Below, piece after piece: positions 8,081-15,058 of a stretch of DNA of 29,773 nt; position 1 is the first letter of the stretch; every line of letters begins with the position of its first letter. The stretch is from NCBI GenBank assembly GCA_947071285.1, contig CAMTFK010000031.1, positions 1-29,773 on the forward strand, read 5' to 3'. A program made the position numbers and the translations under genes. The DNA is from an uncultured Bacteroides sp. Its GTDB lineage: Bacteria; Bacteroidota; Bacteroidia; Bacteroidales; Bacteroidaceae. The notes under the pieces are model-generated. The model ran no database searches, was not told where the DNA came from, and saw nothing but the letters and a program-made list of their open reading frames with translations.

Positions 8081-8111
8081 AGAAGGGAGAGAAACAGAAC
8101 AAAAACTCTTC

Positions 8112-8834
8112 CTATTCTTTATGTCTGTTTTCTTGTCGGCGGATGATGAGTATTGAGAAGTAGGGAAAGGTGTGAACATCAATTTGCGGGACGTCATTTA
8201 AATATATTTCATTTTTGGTCCCTACGTTTTCAAAATAATGGTAAGCATACTCAGGATGGAGATGGATGCAACGATGAACTTCTTCCGTACATTGAGAGAG
8301 TTTCATGATGACAATGGTAGTCTTTTCCTGCATATACTTCTCAATCTCTTCAACGGTTATGATGCCGGGAATGACGGTCAGCCGTTCTTCCTGACTGGCG
8401 ATGTGAAGTCCTGCGCAAGCACCTGCTGCAATGAAGGCAGGGATACCGGCAATATGCTGCACGGGGATACCGTCGGCTTGCAGCTTATCAAAGATATAAT
8501 GAATGGAAGAGTAGAGGCCGGCATCTCCTTCAGCAACGATGCAGACTTTCTTATTCTCTTTATAAAGCTGTACAGATGCAGTATACACTTTGTCATAAGC
8601 GGCAAGTGCCTGTTCCCGGTTCTTGCTCATGGGCAATGAGAAACGGGAGAGAAATGTATCCGGAATATCCAGTGCGTGCAGTATATCGGCAGCACGTGAT
8701 AAGGTACGTCCGTTTGTTGTGTGAGTTTCGGGACAGAAGATGCAATCGGCATTTTGCAGGGCTTTCAAGCCTTTCAGGGTGATAAGTTCCGGTTCTCCGG
8801 GGCCGAGGGATACGAATATGACGGGGTTGGACAT
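8112..8834 (-). CDS. cbiL: Cobalt-precorrin-2 C20-methyltransferase CbiL
   Basis: This is a 240-residue S-adenosylmethionine-dependent tetrapyrrole methylase. The N-terminal glycine-rich loop is FVSLGPGEPELITLKG (7-22). The central GDAGLYSS motif (about 103-110) with the following IHYIFDKL is the CbiL/CobI form of the family GDPxxYST signature, and IAGIPAFIAAGA is the third family motif. It adds the C20 methyl group to cobalt-precorrin-2, directly after cobalt insertion. Length fits the family (about 230-240). It stands alone, 14 kb from the other cbi genes and with its own -7 box. The aspartate-alanine form GDAG instead of GDP also occurs in the CbiH domain of this window. Confidence 0.88.
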   Translation of the reverse strand: MSNPVIFVSLGPGEPELITLKGLKALQNADCIFCPETHTTNGRTLSRAADILHALDIPDTFLSRFSLPMSKNREQALAAYDKVYTASVQLYKENKKVCIVAEGDAGLYSSIHYIFDKLQADGIPVQHIAGIPAFIAAGACAGLHIASQEERLTVIPGIITVEEIEKYMQEKTTIVIMKLSQCTEEVHRCIHLHPEYAYHYFENVGTKNEIYLNDVPQIDVHTFPYFSILIIRRQENRHKE

Positions 8835-8838
8835 GTTT

Positions 8839-8869
8839 GTTAGTGATTAACGGTTAGTGTTTAGTGATA
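8839..8869. repeat. Short TTAGTG repeat ahead of cbiL
   Basis: GTTAGTGATTA (8839-8849) recurs as GTTAGTGTTTA (8853-8863) and TTTAGTGATA (8860-8869). It sits directly before the cbiL start, in the leader RNA if the -7 box at 8898-8905 is used. Confidence 0.45.
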
Positions 8870-8897
8870 CATGAATAATGCTTACTGAAAAGCTGTG

Positions 8898-8905
8898 CAA
8901 AGATA
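8898..8905 (-). promoter_or_regulatory. -7 promoter element of cbiL
   Basis: The minus strand reads TATCTTTG, a perfect TAnnTTTG. The predicted start near 8891 gives a leader of about 57 bases before ATG 8834. It lies 15 bp after the stop of the TPR regulator gene. No good -33 is visible. Confidence 0.45.
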
Positions 8906-8919
8906 ACCAAAAACTAATC

Positions 8920-10884
8920 TTATCCCTTCATAATCCTCCTTATTTCCGTATCCAGTGAAGCTTTCTCCGGAATATGGAGTTTGGGTCTTAGCCGATAGCG
9001 TATCCTGGTGACGCTGGCGGAAGCTATACCTAATATCCGGGCTATTTCTTCCGTGGTCTGGTTAATCATGATGAGCATACATAGTAGTTCTTCATTCTTG
9101 GTGATATTGGGGCAGACATCGCGCAGGCGGATAAGGGCCGTGGGATAAATTTCGGAAAAGACTACACGAAATTCAGCCTCCTCTTTCGGCGTCAACATGG
9201 CGGGAGACAGAGTTTCCATCAACTTGTTGAGTTCGCTGCCGGATTGTTTTGAAGTTTGTATATCAGTTAACTGACGCAACAGCTCCTGATTGCGTTCATG
9301 GAGTTCGTAGCGTGATTCAATGATTCTTTTCAACTCCTTTTCTTTTTCATCCAGGCGGATGGAGGCGAGTCGGTGCCTGGACCAGAACCAGGTAGCCAAG
9401 AGGAGGATGAAGAGAATAAATGCAATTATACCGATGGTATAGGTGCGGATTGCGCTGTTGCGCAAAGCTATCTCTGCTGTGAGCAGACGGTTTTCCTGTT
9501 CTATTTTCTCCGTTTCATATCGTATATGGGAGGCTATGGATTCGCGAATGGACTTTTCATGGGTCACGGAGTCGATAATCATGTTGTATCGGGGGAGTAG
9601 GGCTTTGGCGGCTTTCATCATGCCGGTGCGGTGATAGCTGTCGAGAAGTAACCGGTTATTATGATTTTCGGTTTCCCAGTCTCCGCGGATTTTAGATAAA
9701 TCGACGGCTTTTTCGAGCAAGGGGATGGCTTCTGTGTATCTTCCGGCCATATACATAGCTTTTCCGTAACCCATGTAATAGTTGAGTTGCATGTAACCGG
9801 GAACTTTGTCTTTTATTTCCTCAAAACCCGTCAGGACATTCGACAGTGAGTCCGGAAATTCGGTTTTTGCATCCAACTTTTCCAGTTGTACACGTATCTG
9901 ACCGCGCGGATTGGTGGCTCTGACGTAGAAACTGTCGGCAAGGTTGAGTGCTGAAAAAGCAGAATCGGCGAATCCCATTCTTTTATAAATCAGAGCTCTT
10001 CTTTCATACAGGCTTGCTGCCATGCCCCAGGTATCGTTGTCTTCCCTGAACTGGCGGAGTCCTTCGTCGTTGTAGTGCAAGGCTTTGTCGAAGAAACTAA
10101 GTTCGGTATAATTTCCGCAGAGGTTGATGGCGGCCAGCATCACACCACGTGGATTCTGCGCTTTGTCACTCTGTTCCATGACTTCCTGACAGAGCTTTAT
10201 GCCTTTCTGAAATTCATTTTTCCGGATATAGATGTTCGCCAGGTTTGCCATGGCCTGCGGATACAGTCCGGTATCGTCGTAAGCTCCGTTTCTCATGGCT
10301 TCGGCAGCCCGCAGCAAAGTGGGTTCTGCCCGTGTTTCGGTGGAGTCGACAGCCATATAGGTGATTCCGGCGGCTATGGTGCAAAAAAGCTCGCTCGAGG
10401 GATCATCATTTTCATCGATGCTCATGGCCTGGTCGAGGAGTTGGCAAGCTTCGGCACGACGACCCAGTGTTTGCAGCATTTGTGCATCGCATACCAGAAT
10501 TTCGCGTTGGCAATGCCGGGATAGTATCGGGTGGTTCATCTCTCTGAGCCGGAGGAAATGTTCGTGCCCTTCGGTGATTCTTCGGGAATGATTGTAGGCG
10601 AACATCAAGTGTCTGATTGCGTAGGACATCAGGCGTCGGGCCTCGTCCGGTGATAGTCCGTCGGGGTGTTGGTTGCTTTGGATGGGTAACAGGAAAGCGG
10701 AGTCGAGCAAGGCGATAGCACTGTCATATTCTTTTTCCAGGCGGAATTGATTGGCTTTGGCTATGATGGCTACACTGTCCGCATGGAAACGGGAGGAGGC
10801 GGGAGCGGTCACTCCCGGTGGCTTGTTGCAGCTTACTATGGCAGTTATAAGAACGATAAACAGGAGTATAAAATACTTGTTCAT
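8920..10884 (-). CDS. Membrane-anchored TPR regulator with C-terminal HTH
   Basis: This is a 654-residue protein of a Bacteroidetes class of membrane-tethered regulators. The N-terminus is a lipoprotein-type signal (IVSC, Cys19). Residues about 35-440 are helical TPR repeats, clear in QAMANLANIYIRKNEFQKGI (209-228) and MGYGKAMYMAGRYTEAIPLL (371-390). A helix at about 481-501 (TYTIGIIAFILFILLLATWFW) crosses the membrane, a charged coiled coil follows (505-545), and the C-terminus (about 565-650) holds a LuxR-like helix-turn-helix, best seen in TTEEIARILGIASASVTRIR (610-629). The layout suggests that the TPR part senses a periplasmic signal and the HTH binds DNA at the membrane. It lies downstream of the fimbrillin-like operon on the same strand and may control it (inference). 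Confidence 0.8.
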   Translation of the reverse strand: MNKYFILLFIVLITAIVSCNKPPGVTAPASSRFHADSVAIIAKANQFRLEKEYDSAIALLDSAFLLPIQSNQHPDGLSPDEARRLMSYAIRHLMFAYNHSRRITEGHEHFLRLREMNHPILSRHCQREILVCDAQMLQTLGRRAEACQLLDQAMSIDENDDPSSELFCTIAAGITYMAVDSTETRAEPTLLRAAEAMRNGAYDDTGLYPQAMANLANIYIRKNEFQKGIKLCQEVMEQSDKAQNPRGVMLAAINLCGNYTELSFFDKALHYNDEGLRQFREDNDTWGMAASLYERRALIYKRMGFADSAFSALNLADSFYVRATNPRGQIRVQLEKLDAKTEFPDSLSNVLTGFEEIKDKVPGYMQLNYYMGYGKAMYMAGRYTEAIPLLEKAVDLSKIRGDWETENHNNRLLLDSYHRTGMMKAAKALLPRYNMIIDSVTHEKSIRESIASHIRYETEKIEQENRLLTAEIALRNSAIRTYTIGIIAFILFILLLATWFWSRHRLASIRLDEKEKELKRIIESRYELHERNQELLRQLTDIQTSKQSGSELNKLMETLSPAMLTPKEEAEFRVVFSEIYPTALIRLRDVCPNITKNEELLCMLIMINQTTEEIARILGIASASVTRIRYRLRPKLHIPEKASLDTEIRRIMKG

Positions 10885-10910
10885 TTTGTTTAGAGTATTG
10901 GTATCGGTCT

Positions 10911-10918
10911 CAAAAATA
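10911..10918 (-). promoter_or_regulatory. -7 promoter element of the TPR regulator
   Basis: The minus strand reads TATTTTTG, a perfect TAnnTTTG, with TTTC 19 bases upstream (10941-10938) as a weak -33. Start near 10904 gives a leader of about 20 bases to ATG 10884. Confidence 0.5.
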
Positions 10919-10938
10919 AGTAAAACGATTGGGTTAAG

Positions 10939-10979
10939 AAAGCGGGAAGGAGAAAAATCTCTTTTCTCCTTCCCGCTTT
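10939..10979 (-). terminator. Strong hairpin after the fimbrillin-like operon
   Basis: Bases 10939-10956 and 10962-10979 form a perfect 18-bp stem with loop ATCTC, 41 bp beyond the stop of the lipoprotein gene. The T-tract is short, but the long GC-containing stem at the operon end supports termination. It overlaps the -33 region of the next gene's promoter. Confidence 0.7.
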
Positions 10980-11020
10980 ATGAATGAATTTGTGGTTACT
11001 TCCGGCTGAAAAACTTGGGA

Positions 11021-12961
11021 TTAATGGGCGCTTTCATCGTCAGTAGTGGGTCTCCAAGCGGGATTACTCCCGATCCATTCTGATTGGTCGCCTACGCTTT
11101 CATTGCAGGAATAAACGGTAGCGGTAGCATTTGGATCAAGTTTTCCTATCAGATATCCCTTTTGCACAGTTTCATCTGAAGTTACATTAATATCTGTCGT
11201 TAGATTCCGGTTCAGATGATATTTCGCCCATTCGGTATATCCAACAATTCCCCCGATATCAATAGAAGAGAGACTATGACCGGATATAGAACCTTGATTA
11301 CAACATCCCAAAAGCTTTCCGCAACAATATCCGGCAATTCCGCCTACCATTACAGAATAATTAGTATTTGAACGTTCTGTTCCAGAAAGTATGATGGAAG
11401 AATTGTTAATACAATATTTAGTCTCACTAGAGAGGATATTACCTTTCCCTGTTATTCCCCCAACCCTAACTAACCAACCTTTACAACTTACATTTATTTT
11501 TCCTGTTGCAGAGCAGTTTTGAATATTGGATTCTTCAATCCCAACTATCCCACCTATACCTAAATCACCGTAGCCTAGACTTCCACCTGATATTTGCATA
11601 TCTCCCGACATTGTACAATTACGAACTGTTGTTGGCGCATCTTTATTTGTCATAAAAATATAGCCCGCAACACCACCTACACCAAATTTTGAATAACTCG
11701 TTCCCTCCGGGCTTCCAAAAGACCATGTAACGTTGGCTGCTATATGAAGATTTTGTATTAATGTAGGATTTGAGTTATTACGTACATAGCCCCAAAAACC
11801 GAAGTGCTGAATATCAGTAGAAAAAGCTCCTTTCAGTTCACCACTTATGGTATGTCCTCCCCCGTCAAAGTTTCCGCTAAAAGGTTTATTAGATGAAACA
11901 CCTATAGGTGTCCATGTGTCAGCCGTCACTTTTATATCAGTCGTCAGCTTAAAGTATTTGTCCAAATAAGGTTCTCCAGCTTGTACCTGTTCAACCAGAA
12001 ATTTCAAGTGTGCAGCACTTTCTATCAAGTAAGGATTATCCTCAGTACTACCTTTATTGTCACTTTGATCCCATGTTTCGCTTGTTACATCATTATCAAA
12101 TTTACTGGCAATACCATAATTTTCTTCTTCTACATTTTTAAAAATAAGAGCCGAGTTGTAAACTTTGCCAGCCTCATAAGAAAGTTCCCCAGCGAAATCA
12201 ACTGTATAATTATAAACCATATCATCGCTGCCGGTTACGGCCAGACTTAGTTTTTCCTTTAATGTGGAAGGAAGAATAGCCATGTAGGCGATAAAGTTCG
12301 CTTCAATGGCTCCGGATATAGCGGCAGTAAGTTGTTTGCCAGTGGTAATATTGCTTTCATCGCTTGCCTTTTGGGAGATGGCTATACCCGAGTCATCTTG
12401 TGTACTGAGGGTGATGTATTTGGGAGTAACGCTCTCGGGGAGGGTTACATCAAATTTCAGAACAGCTATCTTGTGCTTAAAATTTATATCTGAAATTTCA
12501 GTGCCGGAAGCATTGGTCTGTGCAGTCATAAAGTTGTAACCAGCCAAATGAGCAAAAGGGGCACTTGCATCAATAACTTGCCCTATGACATTGAAATAGC
12601 AATCTTCCCATCTCTTTTCGGCTTTTGATGCGGGAAAGAAGGCATATTCAGCATCTTCTACGGCATTTCCTTCGAAGGTGGCGATTTTGCCATTTCCACC
12701 AGTAGGTCCGGTTGTGGTGAAAACTTCGGTGGTAGTGCCATAAAGTTTGAAAGCATCACTCTCCGTCCATTTCAGTATCAGTCCCTCAGCCCTATCATCT
12801 TCATGGCTTATACGGGTGATAGCTCCACCTTGTGTGGCGGTAACGGACATCTTTCCTTTCAATCCGGCAGTGATATGATCTGTTACTGCTTCTTCCTGGC
12901 TACATCCTATCAATATCAATAAAAATGCGGCAAAGACAGGTATAAGTTTAGTTGTTTTCAT
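11021..12961 (-). CDS. Fimbrillin-like lipoprotein with GLUG repeats
   Basis: This 646-residue protein has a lipoprotein signal (LIGC, Cys20), so it is probably surface-exposed. Residues about 35-276 resemble the N-terminal domain of Mfa/FimA-type fimbrillins of Bacteroidales: TRISHEDD, LKWTESDAFKLYG, and the closing strand AGKVYNSALIFKN. A second part starts at about 307 (EDNPYLIESAAHLKFL, then FSGNFDGGGHTISG) and carries five GLUG-type repeats at about 428, 469, 500, 539 and 569 (GVGGVAGY, GIGGIVGI, RVGGITGK, MVGGIAGY, DIGGIVGY). Such repeats occur in adhesins and IgA-protease-like surface proteins. An adhesin or minor pilus-tip role is plausible. It follows a 71-residue gene by 4 bp, and its coding sequence looks more AT-rich than its neighbours. 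Confidence 0.8.
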   Translation of the reverse strand: MKTTKLIPVFAAFLLILIGCSQEEAVTDHITAGLKGKMSVTATQGGAITRISHEDDRAEGLILKWTESDAFKLYGTTTEVFTTTGPTGGNGKIATFEGNAVEDAEYAFFPASKAEKRWEDCYFNVIGQVIDASAPFAHLAGYNFMTAQTNASGTEISDINFKHKIAVLKFDVTLPESVTPKYITLSTQDDSGIAISQKASDESNITTGKQLTAAISGAIEANFIAYMAILPSTLKEKLSLAVTGSDDMVYNYTVDFAGELSYEAGKVYNSALIFKNVEEENYGIASKFDNDVTSETWDQSDNKGSTEDNPYLIESAAHLKFLVEQVQAGEPYLDKYFKLTTDIKVTADTWTPIGVSSNKPFSGNFDGGGHTISGELKGAFSTDIQHFGFWGYVRNNSNPTLIQNLHIAANVTWSFGSPEGTSYSKFGVGGVAGYIFMTNKDAPTTVRNCTMSGDMQISGGSLGYGDLGIGGIVGIEESNIQNCSATGKINVSCKGWLVRVGGITGKGNILSSETKYCINNSSIILSGTERSNTNYSVMVGGIAGYCCGKLLGCCNQGSISGHSLSSIDIGGIVGYTEWAKYHLNRNLTTDINVTSDETVQKGYLIGKLDPNATATVYSCNESVGDQSEWIGSNPAWRPTTDDESAH

Positions 12962-12965
12962 AACT

Positions 12966-13181
12966 TTATTTATTGACGGTTAATATGTCGTTTATCAAGT
13001 CTTCTAAATCGCTCATGCTACTTGCACTACGATATTGGGTTGTTTTCCGGGCACTACTCCGAGTAGGGAATGCCGGATTGCCACCCGACATATCACTTAA
13101 TGCTATCACACCTTCATTCTCCACTTCAATGATTTCAATTTGCGGAGTCACATACTTTTCTTTTTTACTTTCTTCTTTCAT
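12966..13181 (-). CDS. 71-residue peptide, first gene of the fimbrillin-like operon
   Basis: I do not recognise a function. The protein begins with a Lys/Glu-rich segment, then YVTPQIEIIEVENEGVIALS (10-29), a pattern I associate with small Bacteroidales proteins encoded next to surface lipoproteins. A Gly-Gly at 33-34 (SDMSGGNP) is followed by a Ser/Thr/Arg-rich stretch and an acidic tail. There is no signal peptide or membrane helix. The start at 13181 has a purine-rich AAAAAGGGATT just upstream, and the gene ends 4 bp before the lipoprotein start, so the pair should be co-transcribed and co-translated. A precursor peptide with a leader ending at Gly-Gly is one reading, but no maturation enzyme or peptidase-ABC exporter is adjacent. 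Confidence 0.65.
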   Translation of the reverse strand: MKEESKKEKYVTPQIEIIEVENEGVIALSDMSGGNPAFPTRSSARKTTQYRSASSMSDLEDLINDILTVNK

Positions 13182-13229
13182 AATCCCTTTTTGATTAATG
13201 ATTATTGAGTCTATATGTTATTTTGATGG

Positions 13230-13237
13230 CAAAACTA
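13230..13237 (-). promoter_or_regulatory. -7 promoter element of the peptide/fimbrillin operon
   Basis: The minus strand reads TAGTTTTG, a perfect TAnnTTTG. Start near 13223 gives a leader of about 42 bases to ATG 13181. There is no TTTG at -33, which fits a promoter that needs an activator. Confidence 0.45.
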
Positions 13238-13270
13238 ACCATATAAATAGTAAGGGGAGTGAAATAAGAG

Positions 13271-13291
13271 TGTACAATTCTCTGTACAATT
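13271..13291. promoter_or_regulatory. Twin TGTACAATT operator-like sites
   Basis: TGTACAATT occurs at 13271-13279 and again at 13283-13291, a 12-bp period. Each holds the palindrome TGTACA. They lie about 48-68 bp upstream of the predicted minus-strand start, where an activator or repressor would bind. Confidence 0.4.
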
Positions 13292-13454
13292 TAGCGGAAA
13301 TAATACGCTTTAGGTTGATTTACAGTGTTTTGTAGAAAGCGGGTATGCAGGGGACGCAATGTCCTCTATGGTGGAACGAATTAGTTTTCGCAAACAAAAA
13401 TGTTGGGTTCTTCTATTGTTCTGTCTGACCGTTCCTAATAAATCATCCCTTTTC

Positions 13455-13486
13455 CTTGCATCCCCCCATGGAATAATGTATTTTTG
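13455..13486 (+). promoter_or_regulatory. Promoter of the AraC-family regulator
   Basis: The -7 box TATTTTTG is at 13479-13486 and a -33-like CTTG at 13455-13458, with a 20-base spacer, a good Bacteroides promoter. Transcription would begin near 13493. This rules out an in-frame start at 13484 and fixes translation at ATG 13526 or 13529. Confidence 0.65.
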
Positions 13487-13525
13487 TACTTCAATGTGCG
13501 ACAAAGAACACTAACTCTCAATTAT

Positions 13526-14377
13526 ATGATGGATTATCAATTAAATACCCCCCTGAACGGGAATCTGGCAATGACTTCTTGCTTTCACGAAAATAAAGCA
13601 CTGCAGCAAGACACTACCTTATACAAATTTATATGGGTGCGCAGCGGCATCCTGACTGTTGAAATAGACCATATCCCGATGCGGCTGGAACAAGACGAAA
13701 TCGCCTGTCTTACACCCCTGCATCATATCGAAATAAAATCGGTGGAAGGTGAATACCTCACTTTCCTGTTCAATAGTAATTTCTACTGCATCTTCGGACA
13801 TGATGACGAAGTATCGTGCAATGGTTTCCTTTTTCACGGTTCCTCCCAAGTGATGCGATTAAAGCTCTCTCAGGAGCAGGCTACCAATCTGAATGATATT
13901 GTCCGTATCTTCCGTCAGGAATCTGCTGTTCGTGATAACCTGCAGGAAGAGATGCTTCGTATCATCCTTAAACGTTTCATTATCACCTGTACCCGCATTG
14001 CCCGTGAGAAGTGCGGTGTTACTCCGGAACAGGAGAAAGCTTTCGATATCGTCCGCCGTTTCTATATATTAGTTGACCAGAATTTCCGCGAAAAGAAACA
14101 AGTGCAGGATTATGCCGACCTTTTATTCCGTTCTCCCAAGACACTTTCCAATCTGTTTTCTTCCTGTGGAGTCCCTTCCCCTTTGCGCATCATTCACGAA
14201 CGGGTGGAAGCGGAAGCCAAACGTTTACTGCTCTACACTCCCAAAAGTGCTAAGGAAATCAGTGAACTCCTTGGCTTCGAAGATTTGTCCACATTCAGCC
14301 GCTTTTTCAAGAAAATGACGGGCGAAAGTGTGTCGGATTTCCGTAAATCGAACACAACGGGAAATATTGCCAACTGA
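13526..14377 (+). CDS. AraC-family regulator, likely RclR-like controller of rclCA
   Basis: This 283-residue regulator has a cupin-like sensing half (about 1-110) and a C-terminal AraC double helix-turn-helix (about 175-275). The first helix pair lies near VQDYADLLFRSPKTLSNLF (193-211) and the second near SAKEISELLGFEDLSTFSRF (241-260). It is followed on the same strand by rclC and rclA, as a controller of those genes would be. In E. coli RclR, Cys21 and Cys89 respond to hypochlorous acid. Here cysteines sit at 19, 61, 88, 98, 155, 163 and 214, so Cys19 and Cys88 are at closely similar positions, although overall similarity to RclR is low. Starts at 13526 and 13529 are adjacent ATGs and cannot be told apart. 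Confidence 0.82.
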   Translation: MMDYQLNTPLNGNLAMTSCFHENKALQQDTTLYKFIWVRSGILTVEIDHIPMRLEQDEIACLTPLHHIEIKSVEGEYLTFLFNSNFYCIFGHDDEVSCNGFLFHGSSQVMRLKLSQEQATNLNDIVRIFRQESAVRDNLQEEMLRIILKRFIITCTRIAREKCGVTPEQEKAFDIVRRFYILVDQNFREKKQVQDYADLLFRSPKTLSNLFSSCGVPSPLRIIHERVEAEAKRLLLYTPKSAKEISELLGFEDLSTFSRFFKKMTGESVSDFRKSNTTGNIAN

Positions 14378-14393
14378 TACGGCAGAATTGCCA
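14366..14393 (+). promoter_or_regulatory. Direct-repeat operator candidate before rclC
   Basis: ATTGCCA occurs at 14366-14372 and again at 14387-14393, start to start 21 bp, i.e. two helical turns. The second copy abuts the predicted -33 element. AraC-family activators typically bind two direct half-sites on one helix face next to the -35. The first copy lies inside the last codons of the regulator gene. Confidence 0.45.
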
Positions 14394-14424
14394 TTTCACA
14401 CCCCGACATAAACCCCGATTTTTG
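14394..14424 (+). promoter_or_regulatory. Weak promoter for rclCA
   Basis: TTTC (14394-14397) and GATTTTTG (14417-14424) have the correct 19-base spacing. Each differs by one base from the Bacteroides -33 (TTTG) and -7 (TAnnTTTG) consensus. A weak core promoter is what an activated operon would have. Confidence 0.4.
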
Positions 14425-14463
14425 CATCAGAAAAACAAAACAATTAATTAATGCAATAATCGT

Positions 14464-15054
14464 ATGAAAACAAAATTACAATCAATGTTCGTGGCGGCCC
14501 TTACTTTGGCTGCGTCAACTCAGAAGTTGGGTATCAATCTTATTCGCGTGGCAATTCTGGTTATTTTCGTTTGGATAGGCGGATTGAAGTTCTGGAATTA
14601 TGAAGCCGAAGGTATCGTGCCTTTTGTGGCAAACAGTCCTTTTATGAGCTTCTTCTATACGCATAGTGCTCCTGAATATAAGGAATACAAACTGAAAGAA
14701 GGTGAATTTGATGCCGTGAAGCATGAGTGGCATAAGGAAAACAATACATATGGCTTTTCTCATGGGCTGGGCATTCTCATCATGACCATTGGTGTTCTTA
14801 CTTTTCTGGGCATCTTCTGGCCGAAAGTCGGTTTGGTAGGAGCAGGACTTGCAATTATTATGACTATCGGCACGCTGTCTTTCCTTGTCACCACGCCCGA
14901 AGTATGGGTACCCAATCTGGGCAGCGGCGAGTCCGGTTTCCCATTATTGACCGGTGCCGGAAGATTAGTTATAAAAGATACAGCCATTTTGGCCGGTGCA
15001 ATTGTTGTATTAGCAGACAGTGCCCAGAGGGTACTGAAACAATTAAAGAAATAG
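14464..15054 (+). CDS. rclC: RclC-like DUF417 inner-membrane protein
   Basis: This is a 196-residue membrane protein of the DUF417 (YkgB/RclC) family. Four hydrophobic segments are visible at about 25-45, 99-119, 122-143 and 171-187. Family-specific stretches match what I recall of E. coli RclC: IRVAILVIFVWIGGLKFWNYEA, then PFVANSPFMSFFY, NNTYGFSHGLG and LSFLVTTPEVWVP. In E. coli rclC is needed for resistance to reactive chlorine, with an unknown biochemical role. It ends 4 bp before rclA, so the two are co-transcribed. A small rclB between them, as in E. coli, is absent. Confidence 0.92.
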   Translation: MKTKLQSMFVAALTLAASTQKLGINLIRVAILVIFVWIGGLKFWNYEAEGIVPFVANSPFMSFFYTHSAPEYKEYKLKEGEFDAVKHEWHKENNTYGFSHGLGILIMTIGVLTFLGIFWPKVGLVGAGLAIIMTIGTLSFLVTTPEVWVPNLGSGESGFPLLTGAGRLVIKDTAILAGAIVVLADSAQRVLKQLKK

Positions 15055-15058
15055 AGAT

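Larger units (their letters stand above)
13182..13525. other. Gap between divergent units: promoters and operator-like sites
   Basis: This 344-bp gap separates the minus-strand peptide/fimbrillin operon from the plus-strand AraC regulator. It holds a -7 box for each side, the twin TGTACAATT sites, and a small 7-bp hairpin at 13349-13367. No gene, tRNA or inverted-repeat-bounded invertible promoter is visible. Confidence 0.6.

Noticed and set aside
13182..13525. Invertible (phase-variable) promoter for the fimbrillin-like operon
   Set aside because: No pair of inverted repeats flanks the promoter and there is no recombinase gene nearby.
13484..13525. Upstream start of the AraC regulator at 13484
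   Set aside because: That codon begins inside the -7 box (13479-13486), so it would not be on the transcript.
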